Origin: Humulus lupulus
Taxonomy: Eukaryota; Streptophyta; Magnoliopsida; Rosales; Cannabaceae
Length of the DNA stretch: 64,000 nt
Direction: 5' to 3'
Assembly (NCBI RefSeq): GCF_963169125.1
Contig: NC_084801.1
Span: 73,411,696-73,475,695 of the forward strand
Positions 33,757 to 44,366 of this stretch are shown piece by piece. The number at the start of each line of letters is the position of its first letter. Position 1 is the stretch's first letter. The notes beneath the pieces are model-generated. The model worked only from the letters and a program-made list of their open reading frames with translations. It did not search any database and was not told the DNA's origin. A program made the position numbers and the translations under genes.

Positions 33757-36257
33757 TCAAGGCCTTCTAATGTGGGCACTCCACACGGCTGCCCAAGCAA
33801 CGGCATGTTCACCAAAAGAAGAGAAGTCGAAGTTAGGATCCTGCCTCCACACATTGTAGAGGGCACGGTCTATGGACCTGCGCTCAGTGGTAGCCCTCTC
33901 CACCTCCAAGGAAGCACTCCTCTCCTGCGCTGACTGAAGTTCAGCCCTGAGGGCCTCGACTTCGGCCTCCAACAGGGTAACTCCCTGCTGCGAGGTGGCC
34001 GCGATGGCCTTGGCTTCCTGGGGTCCAAGCGAGTAACCTTGCCTTCTAGCCTCTTAGGCTTGGCCCTTATTTCCTTCCTCTTCAATGACAAGTTGGAAAA
34101 TTTGGTCTGGACCTCTGACAACTTAGCATTGGTTCCATTAAGCTCTTCCTCAAGCTCCTGCACTCGGGCTGTAAGGCAGTTCCTCTCAGCAGCAGACGCG
34201 AAGAGGTTGTTAGACGAGTCGACAAACCGCGTAGCCAACGTATAGGTCTACAAAAAAAAAGGGTTAGCAACAGCAGCAATAAGTGACAAAGAAAAAAAGA
34301 ATATATGCATAAACACCTATACATAATAGGGCCGACATGAGGAGCAAGGACTCACCCAAGCCATGGAGCGCCTTAGGTTCTCCCCAAGATCCGACTGAGC
34401 CACATTCCCAAGGCCATTCCAGTCGGATATAGGGAGGCCCGAGGCAAGCTGGATGTATCGCTGTCCGAACAACGTTGCCATCCGAGTCACCCAGGGCTCC
34501 CCATCCGTACTAGGGGCACCTGGCTGGATGGGGACAGATGACCCGCTTGCCGATGCGGGAGGGGGTGCGGTGGAAGTGGAAAGCCGAGGCTCTGATAGAC
34601 CAAAGGGGGGGGTTCGCAAGGCCGACGTAATCAACCCCCGGCGATCCAGGGTCGAGAGGAGCCTGAGGGAAGGCGTCATGGCCCTCAAGGTCAGGGTTAA
34701 TAATACACCCTGGAATGTCCTGCTGGTCTTGTGAGTGAGGGGCTATGTCCGGATCATAGGGAGCACGTGGAGGGTACCCCCCAGGAGATGGAGGCGGTTG
34801 GTGGAATCCCCCACGGTCAAGGGGGGCTTCCTCCGGCCCCTCCTCATCCTCATCGTCATCCGGGCAAGGCTCAGCCAAGGTCTCCTTCATCTTCGTGGAC
34901 CCAGAGATGGTCCACAACAACTTGGGGTCAGAGACGGGAGATAGCTTGTGGCGGTTCAGATTCTTTACGGTGAAAAGGTGCACCGCCTCTTTCCTGACAT
35001 GTTCAGCATTGAGGAACCGTCTCATGTCTTTCGCTTCCAACCCGACAACGGAGGGTTCGGCGAATCGCTCTGCACAATACGAGCCATAGTTAGTGTGAGC
35101 GTAAGGCACGAAACCATAAGTTGCAAAAACAAAAAAAAAAAACAAAAAAAAAAGAAGAGAGGAAGTGATGCTCAGAGTACTTACTGGGAGTGGTCCGGAA
35201 ATCCTCACGGACGGAGAGTGGACCTTCCATGAAGAAAAAGTCCCGCTTCCAAGCCCCTGGGTTAGACACCAAACCCTCTATCAAAGAGGCCCCGTTGTTG
35301 GCTTTTTGTAAGTAGTAAAAGCCTTTTGAATTGTGGAGGGGCATGCGGTTGTAGAGGAAATGTACCTCGGTGGCCGTAGGGGCGCGTTTCAACAGTTTCA
35401 TGTATGCAATGAAAAGGAAGCTCAAAATTAGCCAGCCATTGGGTGCCAGCTGAAGCGGGGCAAGGTCGAAGTAGTTGAGGATTGCCACAAAGAACGGATG
35501 CAGCGAAATGGTACCACCCGCTTTTAGAATGTGCTCGCTGAGGGCCACGAAGCCGAGCCTAGGGCGGTCAGCATGGCATGCCTCTAAAGGGGCGTATAGA
35601 GCATAATCTGGAGGGACGCGACACCAGCTCGGATGCTAATAAAGGGGCGTCTTCCTGCTCTTGGGTAGATACTTGTCGGCGTGCCTTCAACATATCTGCA
35701 AAATCAAAAGAAAAATGTGAGGAAGAGACAGAACACTTGACCCTCCATTTTTTCTTCCTAGCAAGAGTTTTCCATCGAGGGAGCGGCCGCGGAAGTGCTA
35801 AGCTAGGAAAAACTGAGACTAGGGGCTGAGGAGAAGCATAAGCAGCCCCCTGACGGTCATCTGGCGAAGGTGGGCTGGAAGGCTCAGGCGGAAGGTGTCC
35901 CTCCATAAACTCTAACTCCCACTGCAATTCAAAAAGGGTCATCCTAAGGCTCGCTACGTGGTCACTAAGGTCTGGGGGGGAAGGTCCTCCGTCTCCTCTC
36001 GACATCGAGTCAATTTCGCTCTCCACTACCCAAATTTTACGCCTAAGTTCAGCCATGTACTCAAGGTGGCAGATGCGGGCCTGCCTTAAGGAGTCATAGT
36101 CCTGGTGAGGATTTCCCTCAGGGGACTCTAAGTCTGAGGACAGGTCAATAAACTCAGCCCCTGGGGGTATGTCGGACGGGCCATCACTGGCCGTGAGACC
36201 TCTTCCCAACAGCAAAAGGGGTTCACATATAAACGAGGGAAAGGCTACAAAATACAA
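33757..36257 (-). pseudogene. Element C antisense multi-exon gene (Transposase_28-like protein with coiled coil)
   Basis: Read against gag. 36257-35700 encodes an acidic, Pro-rich N-terminus. A TTGCAG acceptor near 35692 opens the next exon, which leads into GFVALSEHILKAGGTISLHP and FDLAPLQLAPNGWLILSFLF, the signature region of the 'putative gypsy type transposon' family (Transposase_28). It ends at a GTAAGT donor (35184-35179). The next exon starts after GTGCAG at 35069 (ERFAEPSVVGLEAKDMRRFL). Later exons hold a Pro-rich linker, EPWVTRMATLFGQRYIQLAS (34500 region), and a coiled coil (ARVQELEEELNGTNAKLSEV, about 34160; EVEALRAELQSAQERSASLE, about 33950), with a stop near 33757. The order matches the antisense gene of element D. 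Exon borders not listed are uncertain and frames may be broken. The function is unknown. Confidence 0.6.
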
Positions 36258-36634
36258 AGGAATAGGCTTAATATCTCTAGATGCAAACGCCCTAAATGGC
36301 CCACTACAGGGTATATAAAAAAAAAAAGAGGAGGGGCATGCATACGATCAAACTCATTACAAGCTCAGGCCAAGGTACCCCATCCCGAGTAACACTTATG
36401 TGAACCTAACAAAAACCAGGGAAAAAGAGAACATACCTCAAGATGTAGAAATTGGAGGCTGTCGGGACCAAAAAAGGAGGACGAGGGCCAAAAGCACCAA
36501 ATGGTCGAAAATGCACGCCTACAAGAATAGGCAAAAAGGAGGTGTTACTCACTAAATAGACAAAAAAAAAAAAAAAAAAAAAACTAGCTCATATGTGAAA
36601 AAATAAAACAAATGAAACTATGGCAAAAATGGGG

Positions 36635-36712
36635 TTGTGGGGGATTGAACCCCTTACCTCTTGAAAAAGGAAGGGTTCTCCAAACCACTAAGCCAAAGAA
36701 GTAAGGTGAAAA
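36635..36712 (-). ncRNA. tRNA-like sequence with pol III A- and B-box look-alikes
   Basis: The minus strand reads TGGCTTAGTGG (A-box-like, about 36703-36693) and GGTTCAATCCC (B-box-like, about 36653-36643), with a possible T-stem AGGGG/CCCC around TTCAATC. The spacing is close to a tRNA gene, but I could not fold a convincing acceptor stem. It lies between the antisense gene and the 3' LTR of element C and could be a captured tRNA or SINE head. Confidence 0.35.
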
Positions 36713-36788
36713 TATTAGGCCATGCATGAAGGCCTATTTATAAGAATCAAGGTGAATAGTCTACAAGAGCACCTAAAGGTCCTCTCCT

Positions 36789-36803
36789 AGACTGGGGGGC
36801 AAG
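36789..36803 (+). promoter_or_regulatory. Element C polypurine tract
   Basis: AGACTGGGGGGCAAG directly before the right LTR start TGTGGACGCC. Confidence 0.75.
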
Positions 36804-37899
36804 TGTGGACGCCTAAATTCCACCAAGGCAAGATATGAGGTTTATGTGAGGTGCTCGGGCCACCACCGTCTCGGGAAGTCATCACACTATCACGCCACAA
36901 ATCTAGACCTGTGCCTTATGGGATCATTGCCATATGGCCCCCATTTGCAACACATAGACGCGAAGCTGCCCTGGCCTCACTCGGACACCCGTGTGCGACG
37001 CCGTGGGCATCGTTCGGCCACCGGTGCGCAACGCCCCCTGGCTTCGCTCGGCCACCGAGCGCGATGCCCCCTGGCCTCACTCGACCACCGTGCGTGATGC
37101 CATGGGCCTCGCTCGGCCAACCGTACGCGACGCCCCTGGCCTCGCTCGGCCACCATACGCGACGCCCCTTGTCATGGCCCAGCTACGAAGCCCGTGCCAC
37201 CATCTCGCACCAGCTGCCCCACATCCGAGGGCCTCGCCCCAGACGTCTCGCGTCCGGGCGCCCAAGCCTCGCACCAGCCGCCTCGCGTTCGAGGGCCTCA
37301 CCTGGTGGCCACGTAAGTAGAGCCATGTACCAAGGGTCCCATTCCTTACACCTTAAGACCCCTATGCTTAGAGGCTCCAGTACGAGTCAAATAGGACATA
37401 CTTGTACGACCCAGTACTGAGTACGGACACGACTACCAGTGAGACTGCTGGGATAAGAGTTATGGCCCGTACGTCTACGTCCAAGGGTCAGAGTCGACAC
37501 CACTACCACCTGCGCCACTATGCCTGCCACCACTCATCAGACATGGGTACAGACAAGTAGTGGAGACATCCTCCTGACACCTGCTCCTGTACTAGATGTA
37601 CGACCATAACCTCTGAAGCCACTCCCCTGACATGGTACTTATGTACCACTTGGTCTCCTGGACCACCAAGTACCTAAGGCCATTAGAGCCTACTATAAAA
37701 TGAACTGGAACACCACCTGAAGGGGGGTTGGAAATTTTACTATAGCAAAGGCTTGAATGTGAATGAAAGACTGAATTCTCCATTATTGTTCTATCATTGT
37801 TTTCGAGGGATTGTTTAAGTTCCTACAGCTTTTCCATTAGTGATCTTGACTTGATAATTTTTCCAACTCAACTTAGTTGACGAGTTCTCACCGTCAACA
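36804..37899 (+). repeat. Element C right (3') LTR, 1,096 bp
   Basis: It matches the left LTR start, minisatellite and 3' part, but with fewer tandem units. The TATA box TATAAAAT is at 37694-37701. It ends GTCAACA and is followed by GGACC. Confidence 0.9.
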
Positions 37900-38056
37900 G
37901 GACCACATAGATAAAGTTTGGAATTTTATGATATTCACTTAATATTATCATATAATATCAGACATAGTCTATTTATATAATAATTCAATTCAATTACTTA
38001 TTTTATTTAAAACATTTGTCAACTACAATTGCTTTAAGGAAACTATTCCTAACACT

Positions 38057-39487
38057 AGTTCCCAAGCCAAATGGTAAGTGGAGGATGTGTATGGATTTCA
38101 CAGACCTTAATAAAACCTGCCCAAAGTATTGTGTTCCACTTCCAAGAATCGACTAGTTGGTTGATGCTACATCAAGACATGAATTTTTTTCATTCATGGA
38201 TTCGTACACCGGTTATAATCAAATTATTATGCATCCACCTGATGAAGACCACACTAGCTTTCGAACAGATACGAGACTTTGCTGCTACAAAGTAATGTCC
38301 TTCGGTTTGAAAAATGTGGGTGCGACTTACCAGTGACTAGTCAACCACATGTTTAAAGAACTAATCGACAACAACATGGAGGTTTACATAAATGATATGT
38401 TGGTCAAGTTGAGAAAGGTCGGTCAACACATCAAGGACCTAAAGGAATGGTTCAACATCTTGAAAAAATATCACATGAAACTAAATCCTCTAAAGTGTTC
38501 CTTTGGTGTTGGATCAGGAATTTTTTTGGGATTCATAGTAAACTCGTGCGGAATCAAAGCCAATCCCAAAATGATTCGAGCACTGAACGAGATGCAGCCA
38601 AACTCGAAGATGTGCAAAGCTTGGCATGAAGAATTGCTGCCCCGAGTAGATTCATATCTAAGTCTAAGGAAAAGTGTGTTCCATTTTTTAATCTACTTAG
38701 AGGAAACAAGAAGTTTAAATGGACAGAAGAGTGCGAACATGCTTTTCAGGCGCTCAAAGCCCATATGTCGCAACCTCCCATTTTTTCCAAATCGGTCGAA
38801 GGTGAGACTTTGTACATTTACTTTGCCATAACAAAGTATGTTGCTAGTGCTATTTTAATCAGGGAAGAAAACATTCAAAAAGCAGTATACTACGTAGGTA
38901 AAAGGCTAGTGGGAGCAGAATTACGATATCTGCATACAAAGAAATCGGCTTACTGTTTGATACTAGCGTCTAGAAAACTGCGATCCTACTTTCAAGCTCA
39001 CCCCATAATTGTGCTTATCGACTAGCCACTATGGCAAGTCTTGCAGAAACCAAAATCTGCTGGTCGACTATTAAAATGGGCAGTTGGGGTTAGGCAATTT
39101 GAAATTTCCTATGCACCTCCAGCAGCCATAAAGGGACAAGCCTTAGCAGATTTCATTGTTGAATTCACCAGACTCCCTGCCAGTGAGCTGATGATAGAGA
39201 CAGATAATCAAAACCAAACTCCCGCCTGGAGACTATTCGTAGACGGGTCATCTCACGAGCACAATTCAGGTGCAGGGTTTATCTTAATCACCCTCGAGGG
39301 ACATTGGTTTCACTCTGCGATCAGATTCAATTTTACAGCTTCCAACAATGAAGTCGAGCACGAGGCACTGCTCACAGGTTTGAGACTAGCCAAGGATATG
39401 AAATTAAAGTCACTAGAAATATATAGTGACTCCCAGCTAGTAGGTAATCAGATTATTGGAGAATATCAGGCTAGGGGTCTTAAGATA
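38057..39487 (+). pseudogene. Decayed Tat-lineage RT and RNase H fragment
   Basis: The reading shifts among frames. It shows KPNGKWRMCMDFTDLNKTC and the RT core, then NNMEVYINDMLVKLRKVG (the YVDD site has become YIND), KLNPLKCSFGV, a first RNase H-like part (YYVGKRLVGAELRY, KLRSYFQAHPI), and a second RNase H part (WRLFVDGSSHEHNSGAG, YSDSQLVGNQIIGEYQ). Two successive RNase H domains are a hallmark of the Tat lineage and align well with element D. In-frame stops occur, for example before PLWQVLQKP near 39025. The fragment is cut off at 39487 by a CACTA terminus. It is unrelated in sequence continuity to element C, which ends at 37899. Confidence 0.75.
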
Positions 39488-39975
39488 CACTACAAGAAAA
39501 AATGCTTTTAATAACCCAAAAAATGTGTCATCAAAACATACCATAACACTTTTTGATGTGTTAAGACCGACTATGTTATCGTAGGTCAGGGTACTTTACA
39601 TAACACTTTATCATTGTTATACAGATGTGTTATTATATTGTCAACGATAACACACTTTCTGTGTTATTTTAATAAATAGATAAGTGTTTAAGTATATTAT
39701 TTATAGTCGATTATATAACACATTTCAATACTTATAAATTTGTGTTATACTACACTTTAGTATAACACATTTTTTGTGTTATACTACACTTTAGTATGAC
39801 ACAGTTTTTGTGTTATATAATGAAGTTTGCATAACAAAATTCTTTACTTATAAAAAGTGTTATTTTAATAGATATTATAACACATTTTTCGTATTATTTT
39901 AATATTTAGATAAGTTTAAATTCTCATTATATATTCATTTATATAACACTAATTTATTCTATTATATTTTTATTT
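39488..39975 (+). mobile_element. CACTA-type transposon end with subterminal repeats
   Basis: It starts CACTACAAGAAAAAATGC, the classical CACTA terminus, preceded by ATA (39485-39487) as a possible 3-bp duplication. The next 480 bp are packed with AACAC / GTGTTAT units in both orientations, the subterminal repeats to which CACTA transposase binds. The element body must extend rightward. No opposite terminus (TTGTAGTG preceded by the complementary sequence) was found before 64000. Confidence 0.7.
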
Positions 39976-40278
39976 TTTATTTATATAATTAAAATTAGTT
40001 TTCTAATATATACTAGCATCATCAAATGAACTTGATTTTCAAATAACAAAAAGTAAAAAGCATTCAACATTGTATTGACAATCTACAAATTAGTTTAAAA
40101 TATTCAACACTGTCATCAAATTATATTATAGCTCCCAGGAGACAAAGACCCGAAAACTTAAACCAATAAATCATAAATCATATGGTAAAACTAACATGCT
40201 ATACAATTTCCAACGAACATACAAGACAATTAGAATCTATCCTAATAACCACTGCACCCATGGTGGATACAAATTAGT
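39976..40278. other. AT-rich DNA inside the putative CACTA element
   Basis: No exon or distinct repeat seen. Confidence 0.45.
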
Positions 40279-40473
40279 TTAGAATCTATACTGTCGACTT
40301 CCCCAAATATCAGATTTATCTAGATAATGAGATTTCAGGCAACATTGCACCCATGGTGGATATCTAGCATCTTCCTCCACTTGCTTTCCATCATCATTTG
40401 TAGCCACTCCAAGCAATGCATTTTGCTTCTTTGTCAGTACATCAATGGCAGGTTGATCACCAAAAAACATGTT
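40279..40473 (-). pseudogene. Terminal exon resembling POT1 (telomere end-binding protein) C-terminus
   Basis: An acceptor TGTGGCAG precedes NMFFGDQPAIDVLTKKQNAL, and the exon ends PPWVQCCLKSHYLDKSDIWG then SRQYRF and TAA (40281-40279). The PPWVQCCLKS-YY-DK-DIWGSR pattern is, from memory, that of the C-terminus of plant POT1-like proteins that bind single-stranded telomeric DNA. Only this exon is recognisable. It lies on the same strand as the neighbouring gene-derived exons and close to a CACTA end, which suggests capture of a gene fragment. The family assignment is moderately sure at best. Confidence 0.45.
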
Positions 40474-41930
40474 CTGCCACAAGTTGAAAATAATACAATC
40501 AATTGAAGATAACAATGGTAAGGGTGTAAAATATGAGTAATGCAGGTGACATTTTACATAATAATAATAAAATTGCACAGCCAGCTATATGACTTCAAAT
40601 GATAGGTTCTATTTCGAAAAGGAAATATATATATATATGCAACATTATGTGGTGCAAGATTTTGATATGAAACATGTGTCCCTAGCAAATTCCAGAAAAT
40701 AAATAAATAAATAAAATAACATAGAATGCAGTGTGACAAAGAGAAGAATAATTTTTTCTAATGGAAAAATCATTTTTCAATGCACAAAAAGTTCCAAATT
40801 TTATTTTTTCAATCCTAAGACAGTAACTGTCATAGGGTTAATTTTTTAAAACTAAAATACCACCATGTTATGTTGATGGCCAAAGCTTTAAACATAGGTC
40901 AGCTAACCAAACAATAAAAACAAAATGCACAACCAAGTTTCAGTTCAATCAAATAGATATCTGAGATGATGGCCAAAATGCATAATGTGTACCAGTAGGC
41001 TTGCAAGTTTTGAAAGTGTGTATGCATATGTATTGATAATGATGACACTAAAGAAAACTCAAGGTTATCCAAGTCGAATTTCCAAGACTGCCAGGATGAG
41101 GGGTAAAAAGGCCAAGAACTCCAAGCTAAAGCTCCAAATAAATAATGGTATTATAATAACAATGTGGATATGGACAGGACAAAATAGAAATCAAAAACTT
41201 AAATCCAGAAACTCCTGAAAGAGTAACTGTGTAGCTACATCACTAAGGTAAGCACATTAGTTTTCATAAAGATTTCCTAGGCAAGCAACTTAAAACTGAA
41301 TAGTTAAGAAAAGGTTAATCTCAAAAGGCATTATTCATTTTTCAATCAAGTGCAGCCAGTAACAAAGGTGGATTCTTTTGTTAGCATAAAAGTTCGCATT
41401 ACAACTAGTGTGCAACAGGACTAGTAAATAACCATTGAGAAGAGAGTTTAAAGCCATAGACATTCTTTAACCTACCCTCATTTCAGCAGGCATGAACATA
41501 TAACAAAGAACAACAGTAGCTGGAATAGACAACTTTGCACATCACGACCACCTGTCATACAGATGATGGTTTAATGGTTGATGAAACAAAGAAAGAATAT
41601 AACATAGTTTATAAAAAGACTACTTCCAAGTATATATCATGAGCAACTTAAAAGACAATAATGTTTCACTAAAATTCAGTGAAGTCCAAAAGGCAACTCA
41701 AATTGAAGCAATTCAGCACTTATTAAAGAGAAATTAACTTGCAAGCCAATATGCACAAGGATCTGAAGCACTAAAATTTGACTCTAAAACAATATTGACC
41801 AACACTGGAAAATTTTCAACAGTATCGTATCAATATTAAGAAAGGAAACAGAGTGAGAACGTAAACAACATTCAATATAAGGTCACTGAACTATTAAATA
41901 GAGCATTTAAGAGTACCATAAAAAGCTTAC
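40474..41930. other. AT-rich intron-like DNA
   Basis: Lies between two minus-strand exon candidates. No coding sequence was recognised. Confidence 0.4.
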
Positions 41931-42011
41931 CCCATCCAAGCATCTTATTTTCCACCTTCTTAAGTTTCTTTTTCTTCTTGTTGTCAACATTCTTGGAAAT
42001 AAATGTATTCC
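41931..42011 (-). pseudogene. Short exon resembling a Tat-SF1/HTATSF1-like splicing factor
   Basis: The acceptor ACACAG and donor GTAAGC bound 81 nt encoding NTFISKNVDNKKKKKLKKVE and NKMLGWG. A lysine-rich tract followed by a KMLGWGG-type turn occurs, as I recall, just before the second RNA-recognition domain of plant Tat-SF1-like (U2 snRNP-associated) proteins. One exon of 27 residues is weak evidence; the splice sites are good. Confidence 0.35.
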
Positions 42012-42937
42012 CTGTGTTAAGAAAAAAATGAGATTACATTAATGAGTCACTGTACGCCCCATAAGGACAACAAAACTAGTCATTTAAAGACATCTCAAGC
42101 AACAAAGTTCCTTTCTAAAACACTATGTTTGGTGTACAATGATGCATTATCATCGAATATAAAAGATGGAAAACGAAGCATCTTCAAAGATTAATGAAAG
42201 AACTAGTCCTTGGTCCCAAAAATCTATCAGCAACTATAAATTCCATCAGAAAATAAAACCAAGCAAAATATGATAGTTACACAATGCACCCATCAGAAAC
42301 TGATCATAAATTTTAAAGTTAAAGAAAAATAAATAAATAAATAAAAAATAAGGTGAAACGAAATGATCCTTCACTGAATACCATGGAGTTATAATGATTC
42401 CTTTTCTTTTCAATAAAAAGAAAAGCATGCAAGTAAAAAACTGTGTTTTTTTTAATAAAGTAAAACAATAAGCAGTTGAATTCAACTCTCAATTTGGTAG
42501 ATTAATTAGAGACCAAAATAAAACAAAACTCAACAACTATTATAATTTTTTTTAGAAAAAACAAGATATGGAATCATGCATTACCTCTCCAGAATAAGGC
42601 AAAAGACATAACATTCATGGGCTAACCAGTTTAACAATGAACTAAACTACTCATGAAAATCTATATATTAAAAAGAGCAGAGCAACGAGACCACAACAGG
42701 GTAAAACTAATGAAATAATATTTAATCAATTCAAAATAGAATCTAAATTGATTCTTCCATGAGCTAGCAATCAAAATAATATATCAATACTAACAGTATC
42801 ATTTTAAAGCCAACTATTTTTTTTTTTTGGATAAAACTAATAAGTAACTAAATGAAATAATAGAACAAAAATAGAAAATCAAGTAAAAGAATAAATAAAA
42901 CAAAGTGGTATGTTACAAAGAGTGCCAAAGTACATAC
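42012..42937. other. AT-rich intron-like DNA
   Basis: No recognisable exon. Several A/T homopolymers. Confidence 0.4.
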
Positions 42938-43040
42938 CTGATTAGCAGTTGAAGCAAAGACAACAGAAACATGACTTGCAGTATCTATATATAGCTCCTT
43001 TCCAAGACACAAAATACTCAGTACAATCTTTTGATTCAAT
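42938..43040 (-). other. Candidate exon, family not recognised
   Basis: A TTGCAG acceptor and GTATGT donor flank 103 nt with one open phase reading LNQKIVLSILCLGKELYIDT then ASHVSVVFASTANQ. I do not recognise the family. It is on the same strand as the POT1-like and Tat-SF1-like exons and may be another captured fragment. Confidence 0.35.
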
Positions 43041-44366
43041 CTGCAATCATTTTTCAATATAAGAAATTAAAAGTAATTCAAATATAGAAACCATAGTATA
43101 TGCATGAATGTATATCTTTAATTGGGACATTGTTACAAACAATAAAAAAAATGCAGAAACAAAGACATGACTTAATAACTTATAGTTTAGATCATGATGC
43201 ACAGACCATAACATGACTCAATCTCTCTGCTTCTTGTCATTGTTCTTTTCTCAACAAACCATAACCTTCCAATCATCAGTCTGAAAAAAGAAAAGTGATA
43301 TACACTCTAGAAGAACAAAAATAACTTTAAAGCAAGGTAAAAAAAACAGAGCTGAAATGAAATGACTAAAATCAATCAAAAGAAAATAGAGTTATACACA
43401 GTTATCCATGTATATTATATATACTAGAAACCTAAGAACTGGGCAACATGGTAGTGCTTTAATATTAACTAAAAGAGAGCGGTATTAATTGGTAAATTAT
43501 TTAAAAATAATAATAACAAAATATCTAAATAACAGCAAATTAAATTTAATTACTTTCTGTGTAAGTTAATAGTCTAGAATATAGATAGATATAGATGATT
43601 AGCACATACTCACATACTATCACTTGGATAAAGCATTCTATACTTTCAAGGCTGCATATAAGATTCTCACTCAAAAATAGGGGACCATGCGGTAAAATGT
43701 AAGATGGCCTCTAAGCTCTTGATGTAATTAATTCTAAACCACATATGACCTATAATTCCAATGGCTGAGAACCATTATTTCTGATACAGAAGTTTGTGCC
43801 TAAAGCTAGTCTAGATGGCTTCTGTTGCCAGCCTAAAGTAATAATTGTAAGATATACTTTATAAATTTAAACTAAAAGCATCTTCCCTTAGGTACATTTT
43901 GAAGGGGCTCCCAATGACCATGATATAAAAAGAGTACCAAAAAATAAAATTGAAAATCAAAGATGCACAAGTTTATCCACCATCTGGAAATAAATAATCT
44001 TGATATATTACTCTTATCACAAACAAAAGTCAACTCAACTAATCCCACTATGAAGCTAATTCCATTAGCAAGCAAATACAAGAGTGAGTAAAAAACATTC
44101 ACAACAAGTGAGCTGGAGTATGTTATCATTTATTTATTAAATCTATTTCAAATCAACACTTACAAAGCAGAATAGTTTAAACAGAAATAAAAACATAACA
44201 AGTAAATTTTTTTCCATATTTTACTCACAAGTTTATATAGTGATAACCCTCAGAAAACTATATCTAAAATTTTTATTTTGTAAGAAAATAACCATCACGC
44301 AATGAAGCAACTATTGAATGGGAGAACTAAATCCAACCAAAATATTGGAAATACTAAAGAAGTTAC
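43041..44366. other. AT-rich DNA; missing VPS13 downstream exons
   Basis: A VPS13 gene should continue here with an exon encoding a GKLSWEQVLRY-type sequence. I looked for it on the minus strand and did not find it. Donor GTAACT at 44366-44361 therefore opens an intron with no matching partner. Confidence 0.5.

Larger units (their letters stand above)
10272..37904 (+). mobile_element. Element C: non-autonomous Tat-lineage Ty3/gypsy retrotransposon with nested insertions
   Basis: Target duplications GGACC at 10272-10276 and 37900-37904 bound LTRs that start TGTGGACGCC and end GTCAACA. The left LTR (10277-10342 plus 28616-29974) is split by element A; the right LTR is 36804-37899. Order on the plus strand is LTR, primer-binding-like site 29976, gag and protease (30043-32544), tandem-repeat spacer, an antisense multi-exon gene (36257-33757), purine tract 36789-36803, LTR. 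Reverse transcriptase, RNase H and integrase are absent, so any movement would have needed proteins from a relative such as element D. Confidence 0.85.

Noticed and set aside
9845..38055. A solo copia LTR spanning the element C insertion (TGTTAAAC ... CCTAACA)
   Set aside because: The flanking five bases do not match (ATATC and CTAGT), so I could not support the boundaries.
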